DNA of 64,000 bases from Corallium rubrum (Eukaryota; Cnidaria; Anthozoa; Scleralcyonacea; Coralliidae): contig OZ036015.1 in the NCBI GenBank assembly GCA_964035015.1, positions 6,324,046-6,388,045 of the forward strand. Direction: 5' to 3'. Positions 45,901 through 59,800 of the stretch are shown in pieces; position 1 is the stretch's first letter; every line of letters starts with the position of its first letter. The position numbers and the translations under genes are program-made. The notes below the pieces were generated by a model. It ran no database searches, was not told the DNA's origin, and worked only from the letters and a program-made list of their open reading frames with translations.

Positions 45901-48099
45901 AGGGGAGGGAGTTTATTAGGGGGACTTTGTTTATTAGAGGGATGGGCTTATTAGAGGTATTGGTTTATTAGAGAGAGGGGGTTTATTAGAGGGAGGTGTT
46001 TTATTAGAGGGAGGGTTTTTTTTTAGGGGGACGAGGTTTATTAAAGGGAGGGGGTTTATCAAAGGGAGGGGGTTTATTAGAGGGAGTTCGTTTATTGGAG
46101 GGATTGGTTTATTAGAGGGAGGGGGATTATTACAGGGAGGGGGTTTATTAGAGGGAGGGGGGTTATTAGGGGGAGGAGGTTCATTAGATGGAGGGGGTTT
46201 ATTAGAGGGAGGGGGTTTATTAGAGGGATGGGGTTTATCGGAGGGATGGGTTTATTAGATGGATGGGTTTATTAGAGAGAAAGTGTTTATTAGAAGGAGG
46301 GGGTTTATTAGAGGTATGGGTTTATTAGAGGGATGGGTTTATTAGAGGGAGGGGGTTTATTAGAGGGAGGGGTTTTATTAGAGGGAGGGTGTTTATTAGA
46401 GGGAGGATGTTTATTAGGGGGAGGAAGTTTATTAGAGGGAGGGGTTTATTAGGGGGAGTTTGTTTATTAGAGGAATGGGCTTATTACAGGGATTGGTTTA
46501 TTAGAGGGATAGGGTTTATTATAGGGAGGAGTTTTATTAGAGGGAGGGGTTTTTTTAGGGGGAGGAGGTTTATTAGAAAGAGGGCGTTTAATAGGGGGAG
46601 GGAGTTTATTAGGGGGACTTTGTTTATTAGAGGGATGGGCTTATTAGAGGTATTGGTTTATTAGAGAGAGGGGGTTTATTAGAGGGAGGTGTTTTATTAG
46701 AGGGAGGGTTTTTTTTTAGGGGGACGAGGTTTATTAGAGGGAGGGGGTTTATTAGAGGGAGGGCGTTTGTTAGAGGGAGGTGTTTTATTAGAGGGAGGGG
46801 GTTTATTTGAAGGAGGGGTTTTTTTAGAGGGAGGGGTTTTATTTGAGGGAGGGGGTTTATTTGAGGGAGGGGTTTTTTTAGAAGGAAGGGGTTTATTAGG
46901 GGATGAGGTTTTATTAGAGGGATGGGTTTATTAGAGGGATGGTGTTTATTAGAGGGAGGGGGTTAATTAGAGGGATGGGTTTACTAGAGGGATGGTTTTT
47001 ATTATAGGTATGGGATTATTAGAGGTAAGGGGTTTATTAGAGGGAGGGGGTTTATTAGAGAGAGGGGGTTTATTAGAGGGATTTGGTTTATTAGAAGGAT
47101 GGGCTTATTAGAGGGATGGGTTTATTTGAGGGAGTGGGTTTATTAGAGGGAGGGGTTTTATTGGAGGGAGGGGGTTTAATAGAGGGAGGGGGTTTATTAG
47201 GGGGAGGAGGTTTATTAGAGGGAGGGGGTTTATTAGAGGGAGGCGGTTTATTAGAGGGAGGGGGTTTATTAGAGGGATGGGCTTATTAGAGAGAGGGGGT
47301 TTATTAGAGGGAGGGGGTTTATTAGAGGGAGGGGGTTTAATAGAGGAAGGGGGTTTATTAGAGGGAGGAGGTTTATTAGAGGAAGGGGGTTTATTAGAGG
47401 GACGTGTTTAATAGAGGGAGGTGGTTTATTAGAGGCAGCGGGTTTATTAGAGTGACGGGGTTTATTAGTGGGAGGGGGTTTGTTAGAGGGAGGGGGGTTA
47501 TTAGAGGGAGGGGGTTTATTAGAGGGATGGGTTTATTAGAGGGAAGGGGTTTATTAGAGGGATGGGTTTAATAGAGAGAAGGTTTATTAGGGGGAGGAGG
47601 TTTATTAGAGGGAGGTGGTTTATTAGAGGAAGGGGCTTTATTATAGGGATGGGCTTATTAGAGGGATGGGTTGATTAGAGGGAGGGGGTTTATCAGTGGG
47701 AGGGGTTTTATTAGAGGGAGGGGGTTTATAAGAGGGAGGGGGTTTATTAGAGGGAGGGTGTTTATTAGAGGGAGAAGGTTTATTAGAGGGAGGGGGTTTA
47801 TTAGAGGGATGGGTTTATTAGAGAGAGGGGGTTTATTAGAGTGAGGGGATTTATTAGAAGGATGGGTTTATTAGTGGGAGGGGTTTTATTAGAGGGACGG
47901 GGTTTATAAGAGGGAGGGGGTTTGTTAGAGGGAGGGTGTTTATTAGAGGGAGGTGGTTTATTAGAGGGAGGGGTTTATTAGAGGGAGGGGGTTTATTAGA
48001 GGGATGGGTTTATTAGAGAGAGGGGGTTTATTAGAGTGAGGGGATTTATTAGAAGGATGGGTTTATTAGAGGGAGGGGGGTTATTAGATGTAGGGGGTT

Positions 48100-51000
48100 T
48101 ATTAGAGGGAGGGTGTTTAGTAGAGGGAGGGGATTTATTAGAGTTAGGGAGTTTAGTAGGGGGTTGGGTTTAACTTAGGGATGGGTTTATTAGAGGAAGG
48201 GGGTTTATTAGAGGGAGGGGGTTTATTAGAGGGAGGGGTTTTATTAGAGGGATGGGTTTATTAGAGAGAGGGGGTTTATTAGAGGGAGGTGGTTTATTAG
48301 AGGAAGGGGGTTTATTAGAGGGAGGGGGTTTATTAGAGGGAGGGTGTTTATTAGAGGGAGGGGCTTTATTAGAGTGAGGGGATTTATTAGAGGGATGGGT
48401 TTATTAGAGGGAGGGGGGTTATTAGAGGTAGGGGGTTTATTAGAGGGATGGGCTTATTTGAAGAAGGGGGTTTATTAGAGGGAGCTAGGGTGTTTATTAG
48501 AGGGAAGGGGTTTATTAGAGGGATGGGTTTACTAGAGGGACGGTTTTCATTATAGGGATGGGTTTATTAGAGGTAGGATGTTTATTAGAGGGAGGGGGTT
48601 TATAGGGAGGGTGTTTATTAGAGGGAAGGGGTTTATTAGAGGGATGGGTTTACTAGAGGGACGGTTTTCATTATAGGGATGGGTTTATTAGAGGTAGGGT
48701 GTTTATTAGAGGGAGGGGGTTTATTAGAGAGAGGGGGTTTATTAGACGGAGTTGGTTTATTAGAGAGATGGGCTTATTAGAGGGATGGGTTTATTTGAGG
48801 GAGGAGGGGGTTTAATAGAGGGAGGGGGTTGATAAGGGGGAGGAGGTTTATTAGAGGAAGGGGGTTTATTAGAGGGGAGGGGGTTTATTAGAGGGAGGGC
48901 GTTTATTAGAGGGAGGGCGTTTATTAGAGGGAGGGGCTTTATTAGAGTGAGGTGATTTATTAGAGGGATGGGTTTATTAGAGGGAGGGGGTTATTAGATG
49001 TAGGGGGTTTATTAGAGGGAGGGTGCTTAGTAGAGGGAGGGGATTTATTAGAGTTAGGGAGTTTAGTAGGGGGTTGGGTTTAATTTAGGGATGGGTTTAT
49101 TAGAAGGAGGGGTTTATTAGAGGAGGGGGTTTATTAGAGGGATGGGTTTATTAGAGAGAGGGGGTTTATTAGAGTGAGGGGATTTATTAGAAGGATGGGT
49201 TTATTAGTGGGAGGGGTTTTATTAGAGGGACGGGGTTTATAAGAGGGAGGGGTTTATTAGAGGGAGGGTGTTTATTAGAGGGAGTGGGTTTATTAGAGAG
49301 AGGGGGTTTATTAGAGTGAGGGGATTTATTAGAAGGATGGGTTTATTAGTGGGAGGGGTTTTATTAGAGGGACGGGGTTTATAAGAGGGAGGGGGTTTAT
49401 TAAAGGGAGGGTGTTTATTAGAGGGAGTGGGTTTATTAGAGGGAGGGGGTTTACTAGAGGGATGGGTTTATTAGAGAGAGGGGGTTTATTAGAGTGAGGG
49501 GATTTATTAGAAGGATGGGTTTATTAGAGGGAGGGGGTTATTAGATGTAGGGGTTTATTAGAGGGAGGGTGTTTAGTAGAGGGAGGGGATTTATTAGAGT
49601 TAGGGAGTTTAGTAGGGGTTGGGTTTAACTTAGGGATGGGTTTATTAGAGGAAGGGGGTTTATTAGAGGGAGGGGTTTATTAGAGGGAGGGGGTTTATTA
49701 GAGGGATGGGTTTATTAGAGGGAGGGGGTTTATTAGAGGGAGGTGGTTTATTAGAGGAAGGGGGTTTATTAGAGGGAGGGGGTTTATTAGAGGGAGGGGG
49801 TTTATTAGAGGGAGGGGTTTATTAGAGGGAGGGGTTTATTAGAGGGAGGGGATTTATTAGAGGGATGGGTTTATTAGAGGGAAGGAGTTATTAGAGGTAG
49901 GGGGTTTATTAGAGGGATGGGCTTATTTGAAGAAGGGGGTTTATTAGAGGGAGGGTGTTTATTAGAGGGAAGGGGTTTATTAGAGGGATGGGTTTACTAG
50001 AGGGACGGTTTTCATTATAGGGATGGGTTTATTAGAGGTAGGGGGTTTATTAGAGGGAGGGGTTTATTAGAGAGGGGGTTTATTAAAGGGAGTTGGTTTA
50101 TTAGAGAGATGGGCTTATTAGAGGGATGAGTTTATTTGAGGGAGGAGGGGGTTTAATAGAGGAGGGGGTTGATAAGGGGGAGGAGGTTTATTAGAGGAAG
50201 GGGGTTTATTAGAGGGGAGGGGGTTTATTAGAGGGAGGGCGTTTATTAGAGGAGGGCGTTTATTAGAGGGAGGGGCTTTATTAGAGTGAGGTGATTTATT
50301 AGAGGGATGGGTTTATTAGAGGGAGGGGGTTTATTAGATGTAGGGGTTTTATTAGAGGGAGGGTGTTTAGTAGAGGGAGGGGATTTATTAGAGTTAGGGA
50401 GTTTAGTAGAGGGGTGGGTTTAATTTAGGGATGGGTTTATTAGAGGGAGGGGGTTTATTAGAGGGATGGGTTTATTAGAGAGAGGGGGTTTATTAGAGTG
50501 AGGGGATTTATTAGAAGGATGGGTTTATTAGAGGGAGGGGGGTTATTAGATGTAGGGGGTTTATTAGAGGGAGGGTGTTTAGTAGAGGGAGGGGATTTAT
50601 TAGAGTTAGGGAGTTTATTAGGGGGTTGGGTTTAACTTAGGGATGGGTTTATTAGAGGAAGGGGGTTTATTAGAGGGAGGGGGTTTATTAGAGGGAGGGG
50701 GTTTATTAGATGGATGGGTTTATTAGAGGGAGGGGGTTTATTAGAGGGAGGTGGTTTATTAGAGGGAGGGGGTTTATTAGAGGGAGGGGTTTATTAGAGG
50801 GAGGGGTTTATTAGAGGGAGGGGTTTATTAGAGGGAGGGGCTTTATTAGAGTGAGGGGATTTATTAGAGGGATGGGTTTATTAGAGGGAGGGGGTTATTA
50901 GAGGGAGGGGTTTATTAGAGGGATGGGCTTATTTGAAGAAGGGGGATTATTAGAGGGAGGGTGTTTATTAGAGGGAAGGGGTTTATTAGAGGGATGGGTT

Positions 51001-52450
51001 TACTAGAGGGACGGTTTTCATTATAGGGATGGGTTTATTAGAGGTAGGGGGTTTATTAGAGGGAGGGGGTTTATTAGAGAGAGGGGGTTTATTAAAGGGA
51101 GTTGGTTTATTAGAGAGATGGGCTTATTAGAGGGATGAGTTTATTTGAGGGAGGAGGGTTTAATAGAGGGAGGGGGTTGATAAGGGGGAGGAGGTTTATT
51201 AGAGGAAGGGGGTTTATTAGAGGGGAGGGGGTTTATTAGAGGGAGGGCGTTTATTAGAGGGAGGGCGTTTATTAGAGGGAGGGGCTTTATTAGAGTGAGG
51301 TGATTTATTAGAGGGATGGGTTTATTAGAGGGAGGGGGGTTATTAGATGTAGGGGGTTTATTAGAGGGAGGGTGTTTAGTAGAGGGAGGGGATTTATTAG
51401 AGTTAGGGAGTTTAGTAGAGGGTGGGTTTAATTTAGGGATGGGTTTATTAGAGGAGGGGTTTATTAGAGGGATGGGTTTATTAGAGAGAGGGGGTTTATT
51501 AGAGTGAGGGGATTTATTAGAAGGAGGGGTTTATTAAAGGGAGGGGGGTTATTAGATGTAGGGGGTTTATTAGAGGGAGGGTGTTTAGTAGAGGAGGGGA
51601 TTTATTAGAGTTAGGGAGTTTAGTAGGGGTTGGGTTTAACTTAGGGATGGGTTTATTAGAGGAAGGGGGTTTATTAGAGGAGGGGTTTATTAGAGGAGGG
51701 GTTTTATTAGAGGGATGGGTTTATTAGAGAGGGGGTTTATTAGAGGGAGGTGGTTTATTAGAGGAAGGGGGTTTATTAGAGGAGGGGTTTATTAGAGGGA
51801 GGGGGTTTATTAGAGGGAGGGGGTTTATTAGAGGAGGGGCTTTATTAGAGTGAGGGGATTTATTAGAGGGATGGGTTTATTAGAGGAGGGGGTTATTAGA
51901 GGTAGGGGGTTTATTAGAGAGATGGGCTTATTTGAAGAAGGGGTTTATTAGAGGGAGGGTGTTTATTATAGGGAAGGGGTTTATTAGAGGGATGGGTTTA
52001 CTAGAGGGACGGTTTTCATTATAGGGATGGGTTTATTAGAGGTAGGGGGTTTATTAGAGGGAGGGGTTTATTAGAGAGAGGGGGTTTATTAGAGGGAGTT
52101 GGTTTATTAGAGAGATGGGCTTATTAGAGGGATGAGTTTATTTGAGGGAGGAGGGGGTTTAATAGAGGGAGGGGGTTGATAAGGGGGAGGAGGTTTATTA
52201 GAGGAAGGGGGTTTATTAGAGGGGAGGGGGTTTATTAGAGGGAGGGCGTTTATTAGAGGGAGGGCGTTTATTAGAGGGAGGGGCTTTATTAGAGTGAGGG
52301 GATTTATTAGAGGGATGGGTTTATTAGAGGGAGGGGGTTATTAGATGTAGGGGGTTTATTAGAGGGAGGGTGTTTAGTAGAGGGAAGGGATTTATTAGAG
52401 TTAGGGAGTTTAGTAGAGGGGTGGGTTTAATTTAGGGATGGGTTTATTAG
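48100..52450 (+). repeat. About 1-kb higher-order repeat within the minisatellite
   Basis: The marker TTAGAGTTAGGGAGTTTAGT recurs in two interleaved series at roughly 48.14, 49.59, 50.60 and 51.61 kb and at 49.05, 50.39, 51.39 and 52.40 kb. Neighbours such as ACGGTTTTCATTATAGGG and GGGCTTATTTGAAGAAGGGG accompany each copy. The last copies are about 1.0 kb apart and nearly identical, indicating recent amplification by unequal exchange. Confidence 0.75.
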
Positions 52451-53899
52451 AGGGAGGGGGTTTATTAGAGGGAAGGGGTTTATTAGAGGGATGGGTTTAT
52501 TAGAGGGAAAGTGTTTATTAGAAGGAAAGGGTTTATTAGAGGGATGGGTTTACTAGAGGGACGGTTTTCATTATAGGGATGGGTTTATTAGAGGTAGGGG
52601 GTTTATTAGAGGGAGGGGGTTTATTAGAGAGAGAGGGTTTATTAGAGGGAGTTGGTTTATTAGAGAGATGGGCTTATTAGAGGGATGGGTTTATTTGAGG
52701 GAGGGGGTTTATTAGAGGGAAGGGTTTTATTAGAGGGAGGGGGTTTAATAGAGGGAGGGGGTTGATAAGGGGAGGAGGTTTATTAGAGGAAGGGGGTTTA
52801 TTAGAGGGAGGGGGTTTATTAGAGGGATGGGTTTATTAGAGAGAGGGGGTTTATTAGAGGAGGGGTTTATTAGAGGAAGGGGTTTTATTAGTGGGAGGGG
52901 CTTTATTAGAGGGAGGGGATTTATTAGAGGAGGGGGTTATTTGAGGGAGGGGGTTTATTAGAGGGAGGCGGTTTATTAGAGGGAGTTGGCTTATTAGAGA
53001 GATGGGCTTATTAGAGGGATGGGTTTATTTGAGGGAGGGGGTTTATTAGAGGGAAGGGTTTTATTAGAGGGAGGGGGTTTAATAGAGGGAGGGGTTGATA
53101 AGGGGGAGGAGGTTTATTAGAGGAAGGGGGTTTATTAGTGGGAGGGGTTTATTAGAGGGAGGGGGTTTATTAGAGGGATGGGTTTATTAGAGAGATGGGG
53201 TTTATTAGATTGAGGGGTTTATTAGGGGAAGGGGGTTTATTAGAGGGAGGGGTTTATTAGAGGGAGGGGGTTTATTAGAGTGAGGGGATTTATTAGAGGG
53301 ATGGGTTTATTAAAGGGAGGGGGTTATTTGATGGAGGGGTTTATTAGAGGGATGGGTTTATTAGGGGGAAAGGGTTTATTAGAAGGAGGTGGTTTATTAG
53401 AGGGATGGGTTTATTAGAGGGAGGTTTGTTATTATAGGGATGGGTTTATTAGAGGTAGGTGGTTTTTTAGAGGGAGGGAATTTATTAGAGAGAGGGGGTT
53501 TATTAGAGGGAGGGTGTTTAGTAGTGGGAGGGGGTTTATTAGAGGGACGGGTTTATTAGAGAGAAGGGATTATTAGAGGGAGGGGTTTTATTAGAGGGTG
53601 GGGGTTTATTAGAAGGATGGGTTCATTAGAGGGAGAGGGATTTTTAGAGGGAGGGGTTTATTATGGAGTGGGGATTTATAAGAGGGAAAGGGTTTATTAG
53701 AGCTAGGCGGTTTATTAGAGGGATGGGTTTATTAGAGGGAGGGGGTTTATTAGAGGGATGGGTTTATTAGAGAGAGGGGGTTTATTAGAGGGATGTACCT
53801 ATTAGAGGGATGCGGTTTGTTAGAGGTATGGGTTTATTAGAGGGATGGGTTTATTAGAGGGAATGGATTTATTAGAAGTAGGGGGCTTATAAGAGCTAT

Positions 53900-56800
53900 G
53901 GGTTTTATTAAAGGGATGGGTTTATTTGAGGGATGGGTTCATTAAAGGGAGGGGGTTCATTAGATTGAGAGGGTTTATTAGAGGGATTGGTTTATTGGAG
54001 GGAAGGGATTATTAGAAGGATGTGTTTATTAGGTGGAGGAGGTTTATTAGAGGGAGGGGTTTATTAGAGGGTGGGGGTTTGTTAGAGGAGGGAGGTTATT
54101 AGAGGGAGTGGGTTTGTTAGAGGGAGGGGGTTTATTAGAGGGATGGGTTTATTAGAGGGATGGGTTTATTAGAAGGAGAAAGTTTATTAGAGGGATGGTT
54201 TTATTAGAGGGAGGGTTTTTATTATAGGGATGGGTTTATTAGAGGTAGGGGGTTTATTAGAGGTAGGGGGTTTATTAGAGGTAGGGGGTTTATTAGAGGG
54301 AGGGGTTTATTACAAGGAGGGGCTTTATTCGAGGAGCGGGTTTATTACAAGGAGGGGGTTTATTAGAGGGATGGGTTTATTAGATGGAGTGTTTTTATTA
54401 TAGGGATGCTTTATTAGATGTAGGCGGTTTATTAGTGGGAGGGGGTTTATTGGAGAGAGGGGGTATATTAGAGGTAGAGGGAGTTGGTTTATTAGAAGGA
54501 TGGGTTTATTAGAGGGATGGGTTTATTAGAGGGAGGGGGTTTATTAGAGGGAGGGGATTTATTATAGGGATGGCCTTATTAGAGGGATGGGTTGATTAGA
54601 GGGAGGGGGTTTATTAGAGGGAGGGGGTTTATTAGAGGGAGGGGGTTTATTAGAGGGAGGGGGTTTATTAGAGGGAGGGGGTTTATTAGAGGGAGGGGTT
54701 TATTGGAGGGAGGGGGTTTATTAGAGGGAGGGGTTTTATTAGAAAGAGGGGGTTTATTAACGGGAGGGGTTTATTAGAGGGATGGGTTTATTAGAGAGAG
54801 TGGGTTTATTAGAGGGATGGGTTCATTAGAGGGAGGGGGTTTATTAGAAGGAGGGGGATTATTAGAGAGATGGGTTTATTAGAAAGAGGGGGTTTATTAG
54901 AGGGAGTGGGTTTATTAGAGGGATGGGTTTATTAGAGGGAGGGGGTTTACTAGAGCCAGTGCTTTTATTAGAGGGATGGGTTTATTAGAGGGAAGGGGTT
55001 TATTAGAGGGAGGGGGTTTGTTAGAGGGAGGTGTTTATTAGAGGGAGGGGGTTTATTAGAAGGAGGGGGTTTATTAGAGGGATGGGTTTATTACGGGGAG
55101 GGGGTTTATTAGAAGGAGGGGGTTTATTAGAGGGAGTGGGTTTATTAGAGGGATGGGTTTATTAGAGGGAGGAGGTTTATTAGAGGGAGGGGGTTTATTA
55201 GAGGGATGGGTTTATTAGAGGGAGGTGGTTTATTAGAGGGAGGGGGTTTATTAGAGGGAGGGGGTTTATTAGAGGGGGGGTTATTAGAGGGGGGGTTATT
55301 AGAGGAAGGGTTTTATTAGAGGTAGGGGGTTTATTAGGAGTGAGTTTATTAGAGGGATGGGTTTACTAGAGGAAGGGGGTTTATTAGAAGGTGGGGGTTT
55401 ATTAGAGGGAGGGGGTTGATTAGAAGGAGGAGGTTTTTCAGAGGGAGTGGGTTTATTAGAGGGATGGGTTTATTAAAGGGAGGTGGTTTATTAGAGGGAG
55501 GGTGTTTATTAGAGGGAGGGGGTTTATTAGGGGGAGGGGTTTGCTAGAGGGAGGGTTTTTATTATAGGGATGGGTTTATTAGAGGGATGGGTTTATTAGA
55601 GGGAAAGGGTTTATTAGGAGGAGGGGGTTTATTAGAGGGATGGGTTTGCTAGAGGGAGGGTTTTTATTATAGCGATGGGTTTATTAGAGGTAGGGGGCTT
55701 ATTAGAAGAATGGGTTTATTAGAGGGATGGGTTTATCAGAGGGATGGGTTTATTAGTGGGAAAGGGTTTATTAGAAGGAGGGGGTCTATTAGAGGGATGG
55801 GTTTAATAGAGGGAGGGTTTTTATTATAGGGATGGGTTTATTAGAGGTAGAGGGTTCATTAGAGGGAGGGTGTTTATTAGAGGGAGGGGTTTTATTAGAG
55901 GGAGGGGTTTATTGGAGGGAGGGGGTTTATTAGAGGGAGGGGTTTATTAGAGGGAGGGGTTTATTAGAGGGAGGGGTTTATTAAAGGGGGGGTTTATTAG
56001 AGGGATGGGTTTATTAGAGGGATGGGTTTATTAGAAGGAGAGGGTTTATTAGAGGGATGGTTTTATTAGAGGGAGGGTTTTTATTATAGGGATGGGTTTA
56101 TTAGAGGTAGGGGTTTATTAGAGGTAGGGGTTTATTAGAGGTAGGGGGTTTATTAGAGGTAGGGGGTTTATTAGAGGTAGGGGGTTTATTAGAGGGAGGG
56201 GGTTTATTACAAGGAGGGGCTTTATTCGAGGGAGCGGGTTTATTACAAGGAGGGGGTTTATTAGAGGGATGGGTTTATTAGATGGAGTGTTTTTATTATA
56301 GGGATGGTTTATTAGATGTAGGCGGTTTATTAGTGGGAGGGGGTTTATTGGAGAGAGGGGGTATATTAGAGGTAGAGGGAGTTGGTTTATTAGAGGGATG
56401 GGTTTATTAGAGGGATGGGTTTATTAGAGGGAGGAAGTTTATTAGAGGGAGGGGATTTATTATAGGGATGGCCTTATTAGAGGGATGGGTTGATTAGAGG
56501 GAGGGGGTTTATTAGTGGGAGGGGTTTTATTAGAGGGAGGGGTTTATTGGAGGGAGGGGGTTTATTAGAGGAGGGTTTTATTAGAGGGAGGGGGTTTATT
56601 GGAGGGAGGGGGTTTATTAGAGGGAGGGGTTTTATTAGAGGGAGGGGGTTTATTAACGGGAGGGGTTTATTAGAGGGATGGGTTTATTAGAGAGAGTGGG
56701 TTTATTAGAGGGATGGGTTCATTAGAGGGAGGGGTTTATTAGAGGGAGGGGGATTATTAGAGGGATGGGTTTATTAGAGGGAGGTGTTTATTAGAGGGAG

Positions 56801-59800
56801 TGGGTTTATTAGAGGGATGGGTTTATTAGAGGGAGGGGTTTACTAGAGCGAGTGCTTTTATTAGAGGGATGGGTTTATTAGAGGGAAGGGGTTTATTAGA
56901 GGGAGGAGGTTTGTTAGAGGGAGGTGTTTATTAGAGGGAGGGGTTTATTAGAAGGAGGGGGTTTATTAGAGGGATGGGTTTATTACGGGGAGGGGGTTTA
57001 TTAGAAGGAGGGGGTTTATTAGAGGGAGTGGGTTTATTAGAGGGATGGGTTTATTAGAGGGACGAGGTTTATTAGAAGGAGGGGGTTTATTAGAGGGATG
57101 GGTTTATTAGAGGGAGGGGGTTTATTAGAGGGAGGGGGTTTACTAGAGGAAGGGGGTTTATTAGAGGGGGGGTTATTAGAGGGGGGGTTATTAGAGGATG
57201 GGTTTTATTAGAGGTAGGGGGTTTATTAGGAGTGAGTTTATTAGAGGGATGGGTTTATTAGAGGAAGGGGGTTTATTAGAAGGTGGGGGTTTATTAGAGG
57301 GAGGGGGTTGATTAAAAGGAGGAGGTTTTTCAGAGGGAGTGGGTTTATTAGAGGGATGGGTTTATTAGAGGGAGGTGGTTTATTAGAGGGAGGGTGTTTA
57401 TTAGAGGGAGGGGGTTTATTATAGCGATGGGTTTATTAGAGGTAGGGGGCTTATTAGAAGAATGGGTTTATTAGAGGGATGGGTTTATCAGAGGGATGGG
57501 TTTATTAGTGGGAAAGGGTTTATTAGAAGGAGGGGGTCTATTAGAGGGATGGGTTTAATAGAGGGAGGGTTTTTATTATAGGGATGGGTTTATTAGAGGT
57601 AGAGGGTTCATTAGAGGGATGGTGTTTATTAGAGGGAGCGGGTTTATTACAAGGAGGGGGTTTATTAGAGGGATGGGTTTATTAGACGGAGGGTTTTTAT
57701 TATAGGGATGGGTTTATTAGATGTAGGCGGTTTATTAGAGGGAGCGGGTTTATTAGAGATGGGGTTTATTAGAGGTAGAGGGAGTTGGTTTATTAGAGGG
57801 ATGGGTTTAATAGTGGGAGGGGGTTTAATAGAGGGAGGGGGTTTATTAGAGGGATGGCCTTATTAGAGGGATGGGTTTATTAGAGGGAGGGTGTTTATTA
57901 AGAGGAGGGGTTTATTAGAGAGATGGGTTTGCTAGAGGGAGGGTTTTTATTATAGCGATGGGTTTATTAGAGGTAGGGGGCTTATTAGAGGAATGGGTTT
58001 ATTAGAGGGATGGGTTTATTACAGGGATGGGTTTATTAGTGGGAAAGGGTTTATCAGAAGGAGGGGGTCTATTAGAGGGATGGGTTTAGTAGAGGGAGTG
58101 TTTTTATTATAGGGATGGGTTTATTAGAGGTAGAGGGTTCATTAGAGGGAGGGTGTTTATTAGAGGGAGCGGGTTTATTACAAGGAGGGGGTTTATTAGA
58201 GGGATGGGTTTATTAGACGGAGGGTTTTTATTATAGGGATGGGTTTATTAGATGTAGGCGGTTTATTAGATGGAGGGGTTTATTAGAGATGGGGTTTATT
58301 AGAGGTAGAGGGAGTTGGTATATTAGAGGGATGGGTTTATTAGTGGGAGGGGGTTTATTAGAGGAGGGGGTTTATTAGAGGGAGGGGGTTTATTATAGGG
58401 ATGGGCTTATTAGAGGGATGGGTTGATTAGAGGGAGGGGTTTATTAGTGGGAGGGGTTTTATTAGAGGGAGGGGGTTTATTTGAGGGAGGGGGTTTATTA
58501 GAGGAGTGGTTTATTAGAGGGAGGGGTTTATTAAAGGGAGGGGTTTATTAGAGGGATGGGTTTATTAGAGGGATGGGTTTATTAGAAGGAGAGGGTTTAT
58601 TAGAGGGATGGTTTTATTAGAGGGAAGGTTTTTATTATAGGGATGGGTTTATTAGAGGTAGGGGGTTTATTAGAGGTAGGGGGTTTATTAGAGGTAGGGG
58701 GTTTATTAGAGGGAGGGGGTTTATTACAAGGAGGGGCTTTATTCGAGGGAGCGGGTTTATTACAAGGAGGGGGTTTATTAGAGGGATGGGTTTATTAGAT
58801 GGAGTGTTTTTATTATAGGGATGGTTTATTAGATGTAGGCGGTTTATTAGTGGGAGGGGGTTTATTGGAGAGAGGGGGTATATTAGAGGTAGAGGGAGTT
58901 GGTTTATTAGAGGGATGGGTTTATTAGAGGGAGGGGTTTATTAGAGGGAGGGGGTTTATTAGAGGGAGGGGATTTATTATAGGGATGGCCTTATTAGAGG
59001 GATGGGTTGATTAGAGGGAGGGGGTTTATTAGTGGGAGGGGTTTTATTAGAGGGAGGGGGTTTATTGGAGGGAGGGGGTTTATTAGAGGGAGGGGTTTTA
59101 TTAGAGGAGGGGGTTTATTGGAGGAGGGGTTTATTAGAGGGAGGGGTTTTATTAAAGGGAGGGGTTTATTAACGGGAGGGGTTTATTAGAGGGATGGGTT
59201 TATTAGAGGGATGGGTTTATTAGAAGGAGAGGGTTTATTAGAGGGATGGTTTTATTAGAGGGAGGGTTTTTATTATAGGGATGGGTTTATTAGAGGTAGG
59301 GGGTTTATTAGAGGTAGGGGGTTTATTAGAGGGAGGGGGTTTATTACAAAGAGGGCTTTATTCGAGGGAGCGGGTTTATTACAAGGAGGGGTTTATTAGA
59401 GGGATGGGTTTATTAGATGGAGTGTTTTTATTATAGGGATGGTTTATTAGATGTAGGCGGTTTATTAGTGGGAGGGGGTTTATTGGAGAGAGGGGGTATA
59501 TTAGAGGTAGAGGGAGTTGGTTTATTAGAGGGATGGGTTTATTAGAGGGAGGGGTTTATTAGAGGGAGGGGGTTTATTAGAGGGAGGGTTTATTATAGGG
59601 ATGGGCTTATTAGAGGGAAGGGATTGATTAGAGGGAGGGGGTTTATTAGTGGGATGGGTTTCATTAGAGGGAGGGGTTTATTGGAGGGAGGGGTTTATTA
59701 GAGGGAGGGGTTTTATTAGAGGGAGGGGTTTATTAAAGGGAAGGGTTTATTATAGGGATGGGCTTATTAGAGGGATGGGTTGATTAGAGGAAGGGGGTTT